DNA from: Coriolopsis trogii
Lineage: Eukaryota; Basidiomycota; Agaricomycetes; Polyporales; Polyporaceae
Length of the DNA stretch: 64,000 nucleotides
Assembly (NCBI GenBank): GCA_020543525.1
Contig: JAHYIO010000003.1
Location: 2,542,001-2,606,000, forward strand
Direction of reading: 5' to 3'
Shown here: piece by piece, positions 51,910-64,000 of the stretch
How the letters are laid out: each line of letters begins with the position of its first letter
How positions within the stretch are numbered: the first letter of the stretch is position 1
Program-made: the position numbers and the translations under genes
The notes under the pieces: generated by a model
Told to the model about the DNA's origin: nothing
Seen by the model: only the letters and a program-made list of their open reading frames with translations
Databases searched by the model: none

Positions 51910-53038
51910 TACAGCTGTTGCCGAAATTCGTGACCGCACGACTCCGCACGACGCGCGCGCACTTTTGGCGCGCGAAAATCGAGAGAACAAGAAAAATTGC
52001 TCACGGCTTGGCGTTTGCTCGCAGCCCCGAACAAACAATACAGGATGTGTGCTATATCCCTTAGGAACACGTACGAGCTTTCCGCGAGGCGATAGACCGC
52101 CTGGTTGTAGAGATACGTATGCCAGGTCATGTGAATGGACAAGCCTGTCTGCCTCATCGTTTGCGACGATGATTTAGCACCAAATGCCAAGAAAACTGTA
52201 TAAACGTTGATACGCTCATATAGCTGTTCCAACTGTTTCCAGATTTTTGCTGGCCGTTCTCCATGAGATGAGAATGTATCTATGTCAGGTTGTGTCTGGA
52301 GTAGCGTAGGCGCCCAAGCAGTCACACTCAGGTGGCCCTTCCGACACGAACACTTGGTCGATTTGCTCTGATTTTGTGCTCATGAGTGCAGTAAAGTCAA
52401 TACAAGGCGCAGCAAACAAATCATGAGGCCACGGGTGACATTCGCCTGCACTCAATCCTCTGAAGTTTCAGTGCACTAGGAGGAGGTAGGTAACAGTGTG
52501 CGGTCACAGATATCTCCGATATTTCTATATATATCAACTCGTAGAATCCTTATTATGTGGATTCTAGTCAATTTGGAGGAGTGTGTTGGGTTTGTTGACT
52601 AGGAAGGGCCACCTGAGTGTGACTTCTTGGGCGCCTACGCTACTCCAGACACAACCTGACATAGATTCACTCTCATCTCATGGGGAACGGCCAGGAAAAA
52701 TCTAGAAACAGTTGGAACAGCTATAAAAGTGTATCAACCAACATTGATGAAACTTCTGTAGCATTTTATGTTAAATCATCGTCGCAAACGACGAGGCAGG
52801 CAGGCTTGTCCATCCACATGACCTGGCATACGTATCTCTACAACCAGGCGGTCTATCGCCTCGCGGAAAGCTCGTACGTGTTCCTAAGGGATATAGCACA
52901 CATCCTGTATTGTTTGTTCGGGGCTGCGAGCAAACGCCAAGCCGTGAGCAATTTTTCTTGTTCTCTCGATTTTCGCGCGCCAAAAGTGCGCGCGCGTCGT
53001 GCGGAGTCGTGCGGTCACGAATTTCGGCAACAGCTGTA
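51910..53038. mobile_element. Foldback element with very long terminal inverted repeats
   Basis: Left arm 51912-52341 and right arm 52602-53036 are inverted copies, near-identical over the outer 270 nt or so and more diverged inward before matching again near the inner ends (CCACCTGAGTGTGAC / GTCACACTCAGGTGG). Both termini read TACAGCTGTTGCCG, with TA at each end (51910-51911, 53037-53038) as a likely target duplication. The 260-nt centre contains a smaller CTAGTCAA/TTGACTAG hairpin. Each arm has one open frame of matching sequence but it resembles no transposase I know. Probably a non-autonomous TA-targeting element. Confidence 0.88.
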
Positions 53039-53195
53039 TTAGGAGGGCGAGCATGAACAGCGCCCTGATCTGAGATCATCGGGCAACGGTCAACGTCTAC
53101 TTATTCTAGTACTACCATGTTAGTATACATAGCACCCGTACTCATATGCACCCCTTGAGCACACGACCGCAGTCCCGCCCCTCCTCCTCCCTCCC

Positions 53196-55903
53196 ATGTC
53201 CTCCGGAAACTACATCCCCCTCACCCAGATCTCTCCTTCAGAGTATCTCTGGGCTCCAAAATCCTCTTCGTTCCACTCCCCCTTCGCCGCCTACTTTCCC
53301 CGCAAACGCGCAGTACTCGCCCTCGTCGCCGCCACCTCTCTCGTCACTCTCCTCGTCTTCCTCAACGTCACCGGCTCCCAAGAACCATCCTCCGTGGATG
53401 TCGACGTTTCTGTAGACCCGGATTACCAGCCATCATACATAGCCATTCCGGTTCCCGACGCCCTTCCTCCTGCCGCCCATCCCAAGCTTCGTCCGGTACG
53501 CGAGCTTCCTCTCCATTGTCTAGAACGCTACTATGCCTCCGGCGAGCTCTGCCATGATGGCAACGGAGCCGGTCCCTTCGACGTCGTCTGGACATGGACA
53601 AATGGCTCAGATCCCCTCTTCTCTCGAGCCAAGCAACAAGCAATATCCTCGTTTTCAAAGGACGATCCCTACAGGCCCCTCAGGTCTAATAATCCCTGGC
53701 GCATGTTCCGGTATGTTCCCTTGAGCCATCACCAATCCATACATTTACCCTTTGCCTAGCGAACATGATGAACTAAGGCATTCCCTACGCTCTGTCCTCG
53801 ACAACTTCCGACCATACACCAACCGCTTCCGTATCCTCACTTCGGACATGGACTATCCCGAAGAGAGTCCCAATACGTCTTTCCCTCACCCTGGTCCGGG
53901 CTACTGGCGACTTGGCCTTCAGCCTCAATGGCTGGAGCATGCCGAGGATGCCAACACGGAATGGCGGGATGGCGACGTGCAGCTCTCACTCACTCACCAT
54001 GCCCACTTCTTCGAACCTTACAATCACAGCATATTCAACAGGTCCGTTCTCATGCCGCTATCGGCTACCCAGTGTCACTGACCCTCCGATAGCTATGCGA
54101 TTGAATCGCAATTCAGCCATCTTCAAGATGTGTCTGAAATATTGTATGTCCTTCAAACTCCCCCGACCATCATGACGTCACTGATGCGCCTTTTCCAGCA
54201 TTTATATGGTTCGCTCTGTCGTCTCCTGTAATACACACCCCACTCAGTATACTCTACAGAATGACGACTTCTACATGACCTCCCCACTCACACCCGTCAC
54301 ATTTTATACGCAGCGTAAGTGCATTCCGGCTCAACGAGAACCAATGCCTCATTGTCATACAGAGTACGGCCTTGTTCTGCGCATGCAAAACGACATGACG
54401 GTTCCTCCTAATTGGCCTGCCGATAGAGTCAAGGGCGAATGGCGCAGTATGGGTGTTTCCAACTGGCTACTCAGTTCGTGGATCCGCATAGTACTGTCAT
54501 GCCTTACGGGACTGACACGCAACACGCAGGCAAGCGATTCGGAAGGCGTCATCGTCCGTACGTTCAGCACGAAGCCAAGTCCGTGTCTTTTGCGATCGTA
54601 CAAGAACTCGCACTGGTTTGGCCTGATTGGATTGCCAAGACAGCCAGCCACGCCTTCCGCGAGACGGAAGCGGGTGACGGCGACTTTTACTACATGTTCG
54701 TCTTCGCTCACTACATCGTCGAACGTGCACGAGAAGCCCTCCTCTGGTCCTGGACCGTCGGCCGTATCGGAGGTATCGACGACAGCTGGGGAGACCTCGA
54801 AGACGAGCGAGCCTGGCTCGAACTTGGAGGGACGTGGGAGGGCGAGAAGAGTAACGAGATCCATGTCGACTCTGGCGTCCGTGCAACTTTGAATGCTGAT
54901 CGCGTCCGGGAGAACTTCAAGGAAAGCGGCATCGAGGGGAGCTTTCGCACCGACTACCACTTCTGTACGTCCGTGCTCCCCAATCTCGTGATATTCCGTG
55001 TTAATTGGATCCTCCAGCATCTCTCGATGGCTACGCATACAACGAGTACGGCAGGAGAGGGCCTGGTGGCTGGCCAGGCTTCGAGCCCTTAGAGGGAGTG
55101 ACCTTCGGTACGGGGTCGGCGGGCGTAAATGCAAAAGCGAAGCATGACAAAGAAAAGCAGAAGCGCAGGTGTACGATCCAGCGCGACGAGTGCTTCGGGC
55201 TCAAAGGATCTGATGGCGCCCCACCCACTGCGAGCGCCATTTTCAAGGAGATTGCATTCAACAAGCCAAAGTGTGGTGACTGTGGTACGTTGCCTCCATT
55301 CTCACTCACTCTGGGCTAACGGCATGATCCAGTGATCATTGCCCTCATGAACGCCAGTGGTCCGCTGGGAATTTCCGCCTTCCTTCCACACGCAGACCGT
55401 CGCTCGCCTACGTCTGATGAACACCCACCGGACGAGTGGGCAACGATCCCTCACCTGCCTCTTGTCGACGACTGGCGCGACGGTCAGTTTGCGCTGCGCG
55501 ATGTCATGAGACACGCCTCAGACGCCAGCGTGCGCGAGTGGACCATGCGGCTCTTGCAACGATATCGTTACGTTATAGGTGCGTTTCCCCGGTTCTCTGC
55601 GCGATACATGGGACCCAGCGTTACTCACCAACGAATGCCCTGATCACAGGCCAAACGTCGTCCATGTTCGAACGTCTCCTCTCCATGGCACAGGTCCGCG
55701 CCATGCTCGGCGCGGTCGACCGCAAGAAGGACCTCGCCCTTCTATGCATTAACGACGACTTGACTCGGGACGAGGAAGCAGTCGCCAAGTACTTCCGCTG
55801 GTGGCAGGACAAGCGGTGGAGCCGCCCCGCCGCCTGGGAAGCAGACGCTCGCAACCAGCGGCGAACACAGGAAGAGTCGTCTCTCAGTAACCCCTCTCCG
55901 TGA
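53196..55903 (+). CDS. Stealth-family sugar-phosphate transferase
   Basis: Ten exons (53196-53710, 53760-54041, 54093-54143, 54199-54208, 54260-54314, 54363-54473, 54530-54964, 55018-55284, 55333-55578, 55650-55903) give 741 aa. A single membrane anchor (about 39-58, LALVAATSLVTLLVFLNV) predicts type II topology. Stealth CR1 is at 129-140 (DVVWTWTNGSDP), CR2 is DELRHSLRSVLDNFRPYTNRF, CR3 has YAIESQFSHL and FIYMNDDFYM, and CR4 has CINDDL. Stealth proteins include bacterial capsule hexose-phosphate transferases and GlcNAc-1-phosphotransferase; the fungal substrate is unknown. Exon 4 is a 10-nt micro-exon. The foldback element ends 157 bp upstream of the start. Confidence 0.88.
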
Positions 55904-56445
55904 ACTGTTTCCCTTACGCTATCGTCGCAACTATTGTATCCTTATTTATTACGTTTGTGCTATGTCCGCTGTCTTCCGTTCCCTCGTCACCCATCCATCC
56001 CACCATCAAACTCACACCGCATCGACACATTCCTAGACATCCTCTCACTGCCCCGCTATCACCACACCTTGCTATCTCAACACTCGCACCCGTAGTCACG
56101 TCTCGTTGGGCTACATTGCCCTTGACTACGAACACTGGAACAACCTGCCGACGCATACACTCGCAAACCACTGACTTTTATCGGCTACCATCCATCTAAA
56201 TGTGATACTTTAATTGTATAATCACGCAGAGACGCCACTACGGCGATTATGGAGATCCCATGGGATCCAGTCATCATGTTCCCCGTGCGTGTATCGCACT
56301 GGCGTGTGCACAATGTCTATGTATAGTTCCCTGAGGGTGCTCAACAAAGGTTTCAACCAGGCCCACTGTGCCGCCACCGCAGCGCGTGAGCAGGTCAAGA
56401 GCCATACAATTTCACTGGTTACTGAACTCTGTGTTCGGGATTACT
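55904..56445. other. Convergent 3' intergenic region
   Basis: Between the Stealth stop and the thioesterase stop. CT-rich to about 56170 and otherwise featureless. It presumably holds both 3' UTRs. Confidence 0.5.
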
Positions 56446-57447
56446 TCACAACTTGGGAGGAGCCCGTGTTTTGGGAGTGGTTTTCTCCCCTCGGGACCCG
56501 CGTGTGGGCAGTCCTCGCACGGGAGCGACGACGTGCGTTGCGGATATCAGCAGAGTGCCCCTCTTCTTATCGTACACCTAGGGAACGCACGAAGTGGGTT
56601 GAACGTCATTCTTGCTCCCTGGCATGAACTGTACGCTCGCGTTGAGGAATGCACGTACCTCGCATCGGGCAGAAGCCATCCTGCCCTTGAACGACAGAGC
56701 GGTGGCCACGAACCTGAGCGTCATCCCGCTAATGCAAGAATGAACAAGGAAGATTGATACGTCAACTGCAGCCACCGGTGACCGCAGCAGATAGGGGAAG
56801 CACCCACCGGACTGCGGGGGCGTGCCAGATGATATTCATAGACGTCGAGACCCCCGAGGCATCGGTGCCCGTCACAGGGGACAGCGCGAACAACGATGAG
56901 AACGTCGCCCTGAGGTTTTGGCAAAGTATGTCAGTTAGATTCCGCGTAGGGGCAACCGCCCGATGAGCATCCGATACCGATGGGATACTCACAGGTCAAG
57001 GATAAGCGTCGCGCATGCTCCCGCGAAGGTCCCGTGTACGTTCAGCATATCTAAGTCGGAATATCAATCGGTCAGTATCTTGCTGCGGAGTGGAAGCCAC
57101 TCCGCGGCGCGCATGTCGAGGGGTTTGTGCTTACTTTCTTCGACCGTGAGCTCGCACACAGTGACCGCTTCCAGGTCGTCCAGCTTGGCCTCGGGCTTCT
57201 GAGAGTCGGTCGCTGCCTGTCCTCGGCTCCGGACATACATCTCGACCAGTTTGAGGCCCTTGGCTTGTGCGTTCCCGAAGACATTGCTGCCGGGATGGTG
57301 CCCGATGTGGTACGCCAGGATGTTCTGACACAAGACCACGTCCTCTTCGCGCAGATTGCTCTTGACCGCTTTCGGGTCGTCGTTTGGTGCGCTCGCCCTG
57401 GGGAACGCGCGGAGTCGGGCCAAGCCGTTCGGTTCCGGAGAAGACAT
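56446..57447 (-). CDS. HotDog-fold thioesterase family protein
   Basis: Exons 57447-57135, 57050-56993, 56909-56808, 56728-56659, 56577-56446 give 224 aa, all in frame. The spliced product has the PaaI/ACOT13-type order: LNVHGTFAGACATLILDL (helix with the HG of the fold), DASGVSTSMNIIWHAPAVRGMTLRFVATALSFKGRMASARCE, and RGTLLISATHV. About 100 charged residues precede the domain, longer than typical PaaI-like proteins. The usual acidic catalytic residue near HGG is not obvious, so activity is uncertain. The last 25 residues are basic and Pro-rich. Confidence 0.72.
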
Positions 57448-58473
57448 GTCCGGAGTCTATGCCTTGAAGTCAACTGCAAGTTGAGTTTCGACGGGCAGGA
57501 TCGAATAGGAAGGTTCTCTGTTTATAACAGTCTTCCGGTTCGCGCGAGAGGCTTGTTTGTGTGAGAGAACTGCCAGTCCTGTGAAGAATGTACGGTGAGC
57601 AGCCCGCTATCAATACTCTATCACCTCTCTACCTCCGACAACGAAAAGAGGCATGAGTAGGTAATTGCGAGCGTATTGTCAGACATATCACGGATAAATC
57701 GCTCACTGAAGTCCCGGTCTTCACAGCTACAACGGGATGTGTGATTGGACGACTACTTCACGGGCGTCGGTCAGTGGAGATTGCTAGCAGTGAGAGCATG
57801 CGATGCCGAGGGAAGGCGACAAAGAGACGCGAGGAGAACGCCAGTGTGGAATGAGGGCAGCAGTCACCTGGGAAAATATCCGAGCGCGACGGGCCTTTTC
57901 ACTGTCGCATGACGCGGCCTGAAGTTTAAGGTGTGTATTAATCCGCCATGTTGTCAGAATGAATGCGGGATAGATCGCACGCTGCTGGCCGGAGGGTGCA
58001 ATGTTGCTCGGCGTGTTCAGAAGTATCTTCGGGACGGATCGGTCTTGGTATTCCCGCGGTAGACTAGCCATTCACGTAAAAGACCGCCAGATACTAGAGT
58101 CAAGCATACTTGCGATGACCATCCATTCAAAACAGCTGATGGTTGACGGTCGCTGACGAACATGGGGCGGACTCAGCGGAGGGGCAGGACATGGTGCTAG
58201 TATGGGATCAACTTGAAGTACGCGTACGACTAATTGCTGTGCAGTCTTATAAGCTTAAGCGATCGGCCACTCCGGACTCGTAGTACCAGCAGTGAACACG
58301 CGATACTGAGGCAAGTAATACGCAGATTACTCAAGATTCCTCGCTGTTGCGGGCATTCTGCGCCCTGGCGACGGGCCGTCCATGATGTTATAGTATACTG
58401 TAGTGATACAAGTCCTCTACTCTTCCATCGTCGTTCTAAGCGGTGACCAGAACAGTGTGAATCACGAACGCGC
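57448..58473. other. Stretch without recognised gene
   Basis: About 1 kb between the thioesterase start and the PFK-2 stop. A 95-codon minus-strand ORF at 57784-58071 has no recognised features. No RNA gene was seen. Confidence 0.5.
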
Positions 58474-60768
<2,295 letters not shown>

Positions 60769-60934
60769 CTTGAGGAGCTATCGAGAAATGAACGAGATGT
60801 CTGGTAGGAGGTGAGCGCAGGAGGAAAGGCCGAGAGGGCCTAGCGGAATGGGCATGGTGCACGCGGTCCGGAAGAGAGGCGTCCGCCCACCCGAAACGGA
60901 AGACCGCGTCTCGCTCTCGTCTCCCATCCCAGCC
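60769..60934. promoter_or_regulatory. Compact divergent promoter PFK-2 / PIG-X
   Basis: Only 166 bp separate the two start codons if the second PIG-X Met (60935) is used. An earlier in-frame ATG at 60848 would leave 79 bp and is less likely. Confidence 0.45.
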
Positions 60935-61667
60935 ATGGCCTCCTCCGTCCTCACCTCCTCCGTCTCGTCTCAAGGCTTCCACTTCACCCTCTCGACCACC
61001 GTCAGCAACACCCACCAGCAGAACGCTGACAACTGCTCTCTCCATATCCTCTACGAACTTGACCCCCACGTCTACGCCGATCAATATGAGCTCGCCCAAC
61101 GCCCAGGCTACTCTCTCTTGCTCTGGGGCACGTCTGATCTCGAGAAGCCAGTGTCTGCAGTAGACCCTAGCGGATCCGTACTCCTTCTGACTGCACATTC
61201 ATATTCACTGCTCCAAAACGGCGACACAAATGTCACCATCGACCTGCCCTTGCACGCTCGCTATCCCAATCCCAGCACGGCTGCAGAAACCCCCTACCAC
61301 CATATATCTCTACAGAGGCCAGTCGGCTTCTTTGCGTGTTCGAAAGGCAGGAGTAGTGAGTCACAGTTGGTCTGCAGGGAGGATGTGCTCAATAGTGCCC
61401 GTAGGCGTATCCTTGGTTCCAGATGCGCTACAAACATTTACCTCGCTGCAAGGATGGCCTCTGGTCTCCCGAGCGCTGTCCCTCATACCAGACCAATCAA
61501 CCCAAGAAACCTTCCAAGTTGTTGTTCCAACAGGCAGATTGGACGACTTGGCCTGGGTAGACATGGGTACAGCAGTCGTTATGATCGCCATGTTCTTCTA
61601 CCTTTCATTCGCATCCATACGAACTGCACAGCGGCTCGCCCGGAAACCCATCGCGAAAACAGAGTGA
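60935..61667 (+). CDS. PIG-X/PBN1-like GPI mannosyltransferase subunit
   Basis: Exons 60935-61355 and 61396-61667 give 230 aa. PIG-X/Pbn1 stabilises the first GPI mannosyltransferase (PIG-M/Gpi14) in the ER. Seen: CSLHILYELDPHVYADQYEL, VTIDLPLHARYPNP, YHHISLQRPVGFFAC, and near the C-terminus a membrane segment TAVVMIAMFFYLSFASI followed by basic residues. The single intron (61356-61395) is only 40 nt. The upstream Met at 60848 would add 29 residues of low-complexity sequence. No N-terminal signal peptide is visible. Confidence 0.78.
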
Positions 61668-61949
61668 TAATGTCAAAGCAAGTGTCAGTACAGTACGCAA
61701 CGCGAGCAGATCTACTGGAATGCTAATTTAGATCGTCGAAACCAATGTCCAGATGCTTCAGAATGTGATGATGGTGCAGGGAGGTTAATGAGTACGCAAT
61801 GGTCCCGGTCGACTGAGTGGTCGTGAATGAAAACTCCCCGGCGTGCTAACCACACCGATGCTGCGCTCCCTTCTCTCCAATGGGGTATACTGTCTTCTCG
61901 CACAGCGTCCCCCTTGCCATCCCCGCCCACCAGGTGTTATACACTGTCG

Positions 61950-62779
61950 TCATGTGATGACGCACCGTCGCTGCTTCACCATCTTTCCCCACTTCCCCCG
62001 CATGCTCTCTTTCAGTGCAAGGTTGAACACCTCCTTTATGTTGTCGCCTGTCTTCGCAGAACATTCGATGTACTTTGCACCGATCTCCCGCGCGACCATG
62101 GCTCCTTGCTCTGTCGTGACCGGAACCTGCCCTTGCGCACTCAGCATCCTCCGCGTTTGTTCGTCCCGCCTTAGATCCGTCTTTGTCGCGACGAGGATGA
62201 GCGGGACACCTTCACAGAAGTGCGCAACTTCTGGGTACCACTATATACATAGGCGTACGCGTTCAGCACGCCGTTTGACAGACGGAGCACATCACAAAGA
62301 CAAGCGTACCTTGTCCTGCACATTCGCGAGACTGACGGGGAAATCGACGGAGAACACGATGAGAATCACGTTGCTCTCCGGGTAACTGAGCGGTCGTAGT
62401 CGGTCATATTCCTCCTGCCCGGCTGTATCCCAGAGCGCAAGCTCGACCAGCTTGCCGTCAAAGTGGACGAGGGTGACGTAGTTCTCGAACACGGTCGGGA
62501 TATACGCCTACAGAACGCCCGTTCGGTGAGCACTTGACCAGCATCCCTGCAACACAGGTCTATCAAGACAGCACGGACCTCTGGGAAGCGATTCTCCGCG
62601 TAGACGATGAGCAGACACGTCTTTCCACATCCACCTTGTGGGAATCACGCCTTCAGGACGAGGCACGCGCACAGTAGGCAAATCACATGCGTACCATCAC
62701 CGACCACGACGAGCTTGCGCTTCACATCTGGCCTACGCGGGGGTCCGGAGGACTCGCCAGGGTTGTAGGGAGTGGCCAT
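61950..62779 (-). CDS. Rho-family small GTPase
   Basis: Exons 62779-62695, 62634-62579, 62507-62310, 62240-61950 give 209 aa. P-loop GDGGCGKT (about 27-34), effector loop [27 protein letters not shown], the Rho insert region with [21 protein letters not shown], and a basic tail ending in a CAAX box, CVIT. A 22-residue N-terminal extension precedes the fold. The CAAX C-terminus implies prenylation and plasma-membrane attachment. Which Rho paralogue this is cannot be settled without alignment. Confidence 0.93.
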
Positions 62780-63474
62780 CGCGTGGGGGCAGGTAAGCGG
62801 GTGGGATCAATGGGCCAAGCAGCAGACAGAGATGAACAGAGAGCGAGATATACGACCGGCAGTAGGATCGTAAGCGGGGACGGATAGACGGATTATAGAG
62901 CAGGCTGATGAAGAAGGTGTGGTGAAGGAGACGGAGGAAAAGAGAGGGAGAGTTAGTGGCGGTTGGGCTTGAAATGCGAGTCGCGGTTGGCATGTCCCGC
63001 TCACGTGGTTCGCGTGTTTCTTATTTCTTAGGCGGTATGCTAAGTGCGCTAAAGTGTTTAGACGATGGTGATGGCCCCCACACATTCGCTTTTCGCCCCT
63101 CGGTCTCCATGCACCCTGCAATCAGCGAGGATGTTTTACAGAATGACGTGGGTGGCGGACGATGAGTGAATCGTCGTCATCGCTCGCCGTCCGACACCGT
63201 CCAAGCGAGCCTGTCTCCCTCAGCCGACCGACAACAAGGCTAATGTGGAAACCCAGATTGCTATAGAACAACGTACTGTCACAGTGTCTAGCGAATTGAT
63301 GCTAATAGCCGACCTAAACTACGATGAGTGCGATAGAATGCAGCAGACAATGCAACAGCAAATGACACAAACAAACGACGGTGACCTCCGACCGCCCTCC
63401 ATCTCATCTCTATCACCGCCAAGTCACCCCTCCCGATAGCGTACAGAGTCATGAAGAACGTCCGCTCTAGCCCA
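62780..63474. other. Intergenic region Rho GTPase / DnaJ
   Basis: The Rho 5' region has a CT-rich leader on the minus strand (62780-62960). The rest probably contains the DnaJ 3' UTR. No exon chain or RNA gene was recognised. Confidence 0.5.
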
Positions 63475-64000
63475 CTACTGGTTCGCACACTGTACGCGCG
63501 GCTGATCGTCGTCCTCGTCCATCGCGTCCTCGCCCGACGCACGCTCCCGTTGCCTCTGGTCGACCTCCTCGAGCTCGACGTCTTCCAGCAAAATACTCGA
63601 CGGGAACTTCTCGACCGGTGCTCGTGGGGGAAGAGCCTGCTCGAGCAGAGGGATGACCTCCGGGTCGATACGATCTGGGAATTTGACGGATATGCGGACA
63701 AAGAGATCTCCCGGTTCGTGATGCCTTTGTGAGGGCATGCCTTGACCGCGGATGATCTTCAGGTCATCTATAACAGACAGCCAAGTGAGATGTTCGTCCA
63801 TGCAGCAACAGTGAGGTATACGTACCGTGCTTCAAGACTTCTCCAGGTGCGATGTTGACAATGAGTGCGCGGTCGTCTAGATGCTTGATCGCGAATTGAC
63901 CACCACCGAGTGCCGTGAGGAGATCGACCTCTTGCTCGTAGAACAAGTCGTTCTCCTGCCGCTTGAACCGCTCGTGCGGCTTCTCCTCGATGACAATGAT
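63475..64000 (-). CDS. Type I DnaJ co-chaperone (Ydj1-like), C-terminal part
   Basis: Hsp40 partner of cytosolic Hsp70. Two exons are in the window: 64000-63826 (open at the edge) and 63767-63475, spliced over a 58-nt intron. Seen: FYEQEVDLLTALGGGQFAIKHLDDR of C-terminal domain II, IIRGQGMPSQRHHEPGDLFVRISVKFP, an acidic tail, and a terminal CANQ that fits a CaaX farnesylation box as in Ydj1. The J domain and zinc-finger region lie beyond the right edge. Confidence 0.9.

Noticed and set aside
51909..53042. ORFs in the foldback arms as genes
   Set aside because: No Met in good context, no termination or splice logic independent of the repeat, and no known family; kept only as an observation.
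60848..60934. Earlier in-frame ATG for PIG-X
   Set aside because: The 29 added residues are low-complexity and not family-like, and would leave only 79 bp to the divergent PFK-2 start.

Overview
The window is nuclear DNA of a filamentous basidiomycete, most likely an agaricomycete. The evidence is: dense genes split by many introns of about 45-65 nt with fungal donor, branch and acceptor signals; fungal versions of PEX6, MET30, SLT2, class V myosin and Rho; a tRNA-Leu with a short intron; and copia-type and TIR elements. Gene models were built by hand from splice signals and frame continuity. Nearly all close with exon sums divisible by three, but no alignment or RNA evidence was available.

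Positions 1-11,000 are a gene-free, AT-rich repeat island. It holds the 5' part of a decayed Ty1/copia element (minus strand, running off the left edge) with a recognisable 194-bp LTR and an initiator-tRNA anticodon-type primer site. It also holds a three-unit palindrome array, microsatellites, two copies of another LTR family (one flanked by a 5-bp duplication and carrying a nested MITE), and a second MITE with the same termini.

Positions 11,000-50,600 are gene-dense: PEX6, GAR1, a Mis14/Nsl1-like kinetochore gene, a UPF0538 gene, a GH3 beta-glucosidase with PA14, an RBM5/10-like splicing factor, a small complex I-like subunit, COQ7, a PPGG-motif protein, tRNA-Leu(UAA), MET30, GSK3, the 24-kDa complex I subunit, a bestrophin-like channel, class V myosin, an AN1 zinc-finger gene (CUZ1-like), VPS2, COG4 and an SLT2-type MAP kinase. 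Several belong to polarised growth and membrane traffic (myosin V, VPS2, COG4, SLT2, and RHO further right) or to mitochondrial respiration (COQ7, NDUFV2 and the small complex I-like subunit). They are ordinary single genes in divergent or convergent pairs, not an operon.

At 51,910-53,038 lies a 1.1-kb foldback element with two arms of about 430 bp, directly upstream of a Stealth-family phosphotransferase gene. The right end carries a HotDog thioesterase, bifunctional PFK-2/FBPase-2, PIG-X, a Rho GTPase, and the 3' part of a farnesylated-type DnaJ gene cut by the window edge.

The strongest unusual observations are a 6-nt micro-exon in the bestrophin gene, a 10-nt micro-exon in the Stealth gene, five inferred GC-AG introns, the paired TA-flanked MITEs, the half-tRNA-type primer site, and the foldback element. 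I found no CRISPR array or clearly new multi-gene system.
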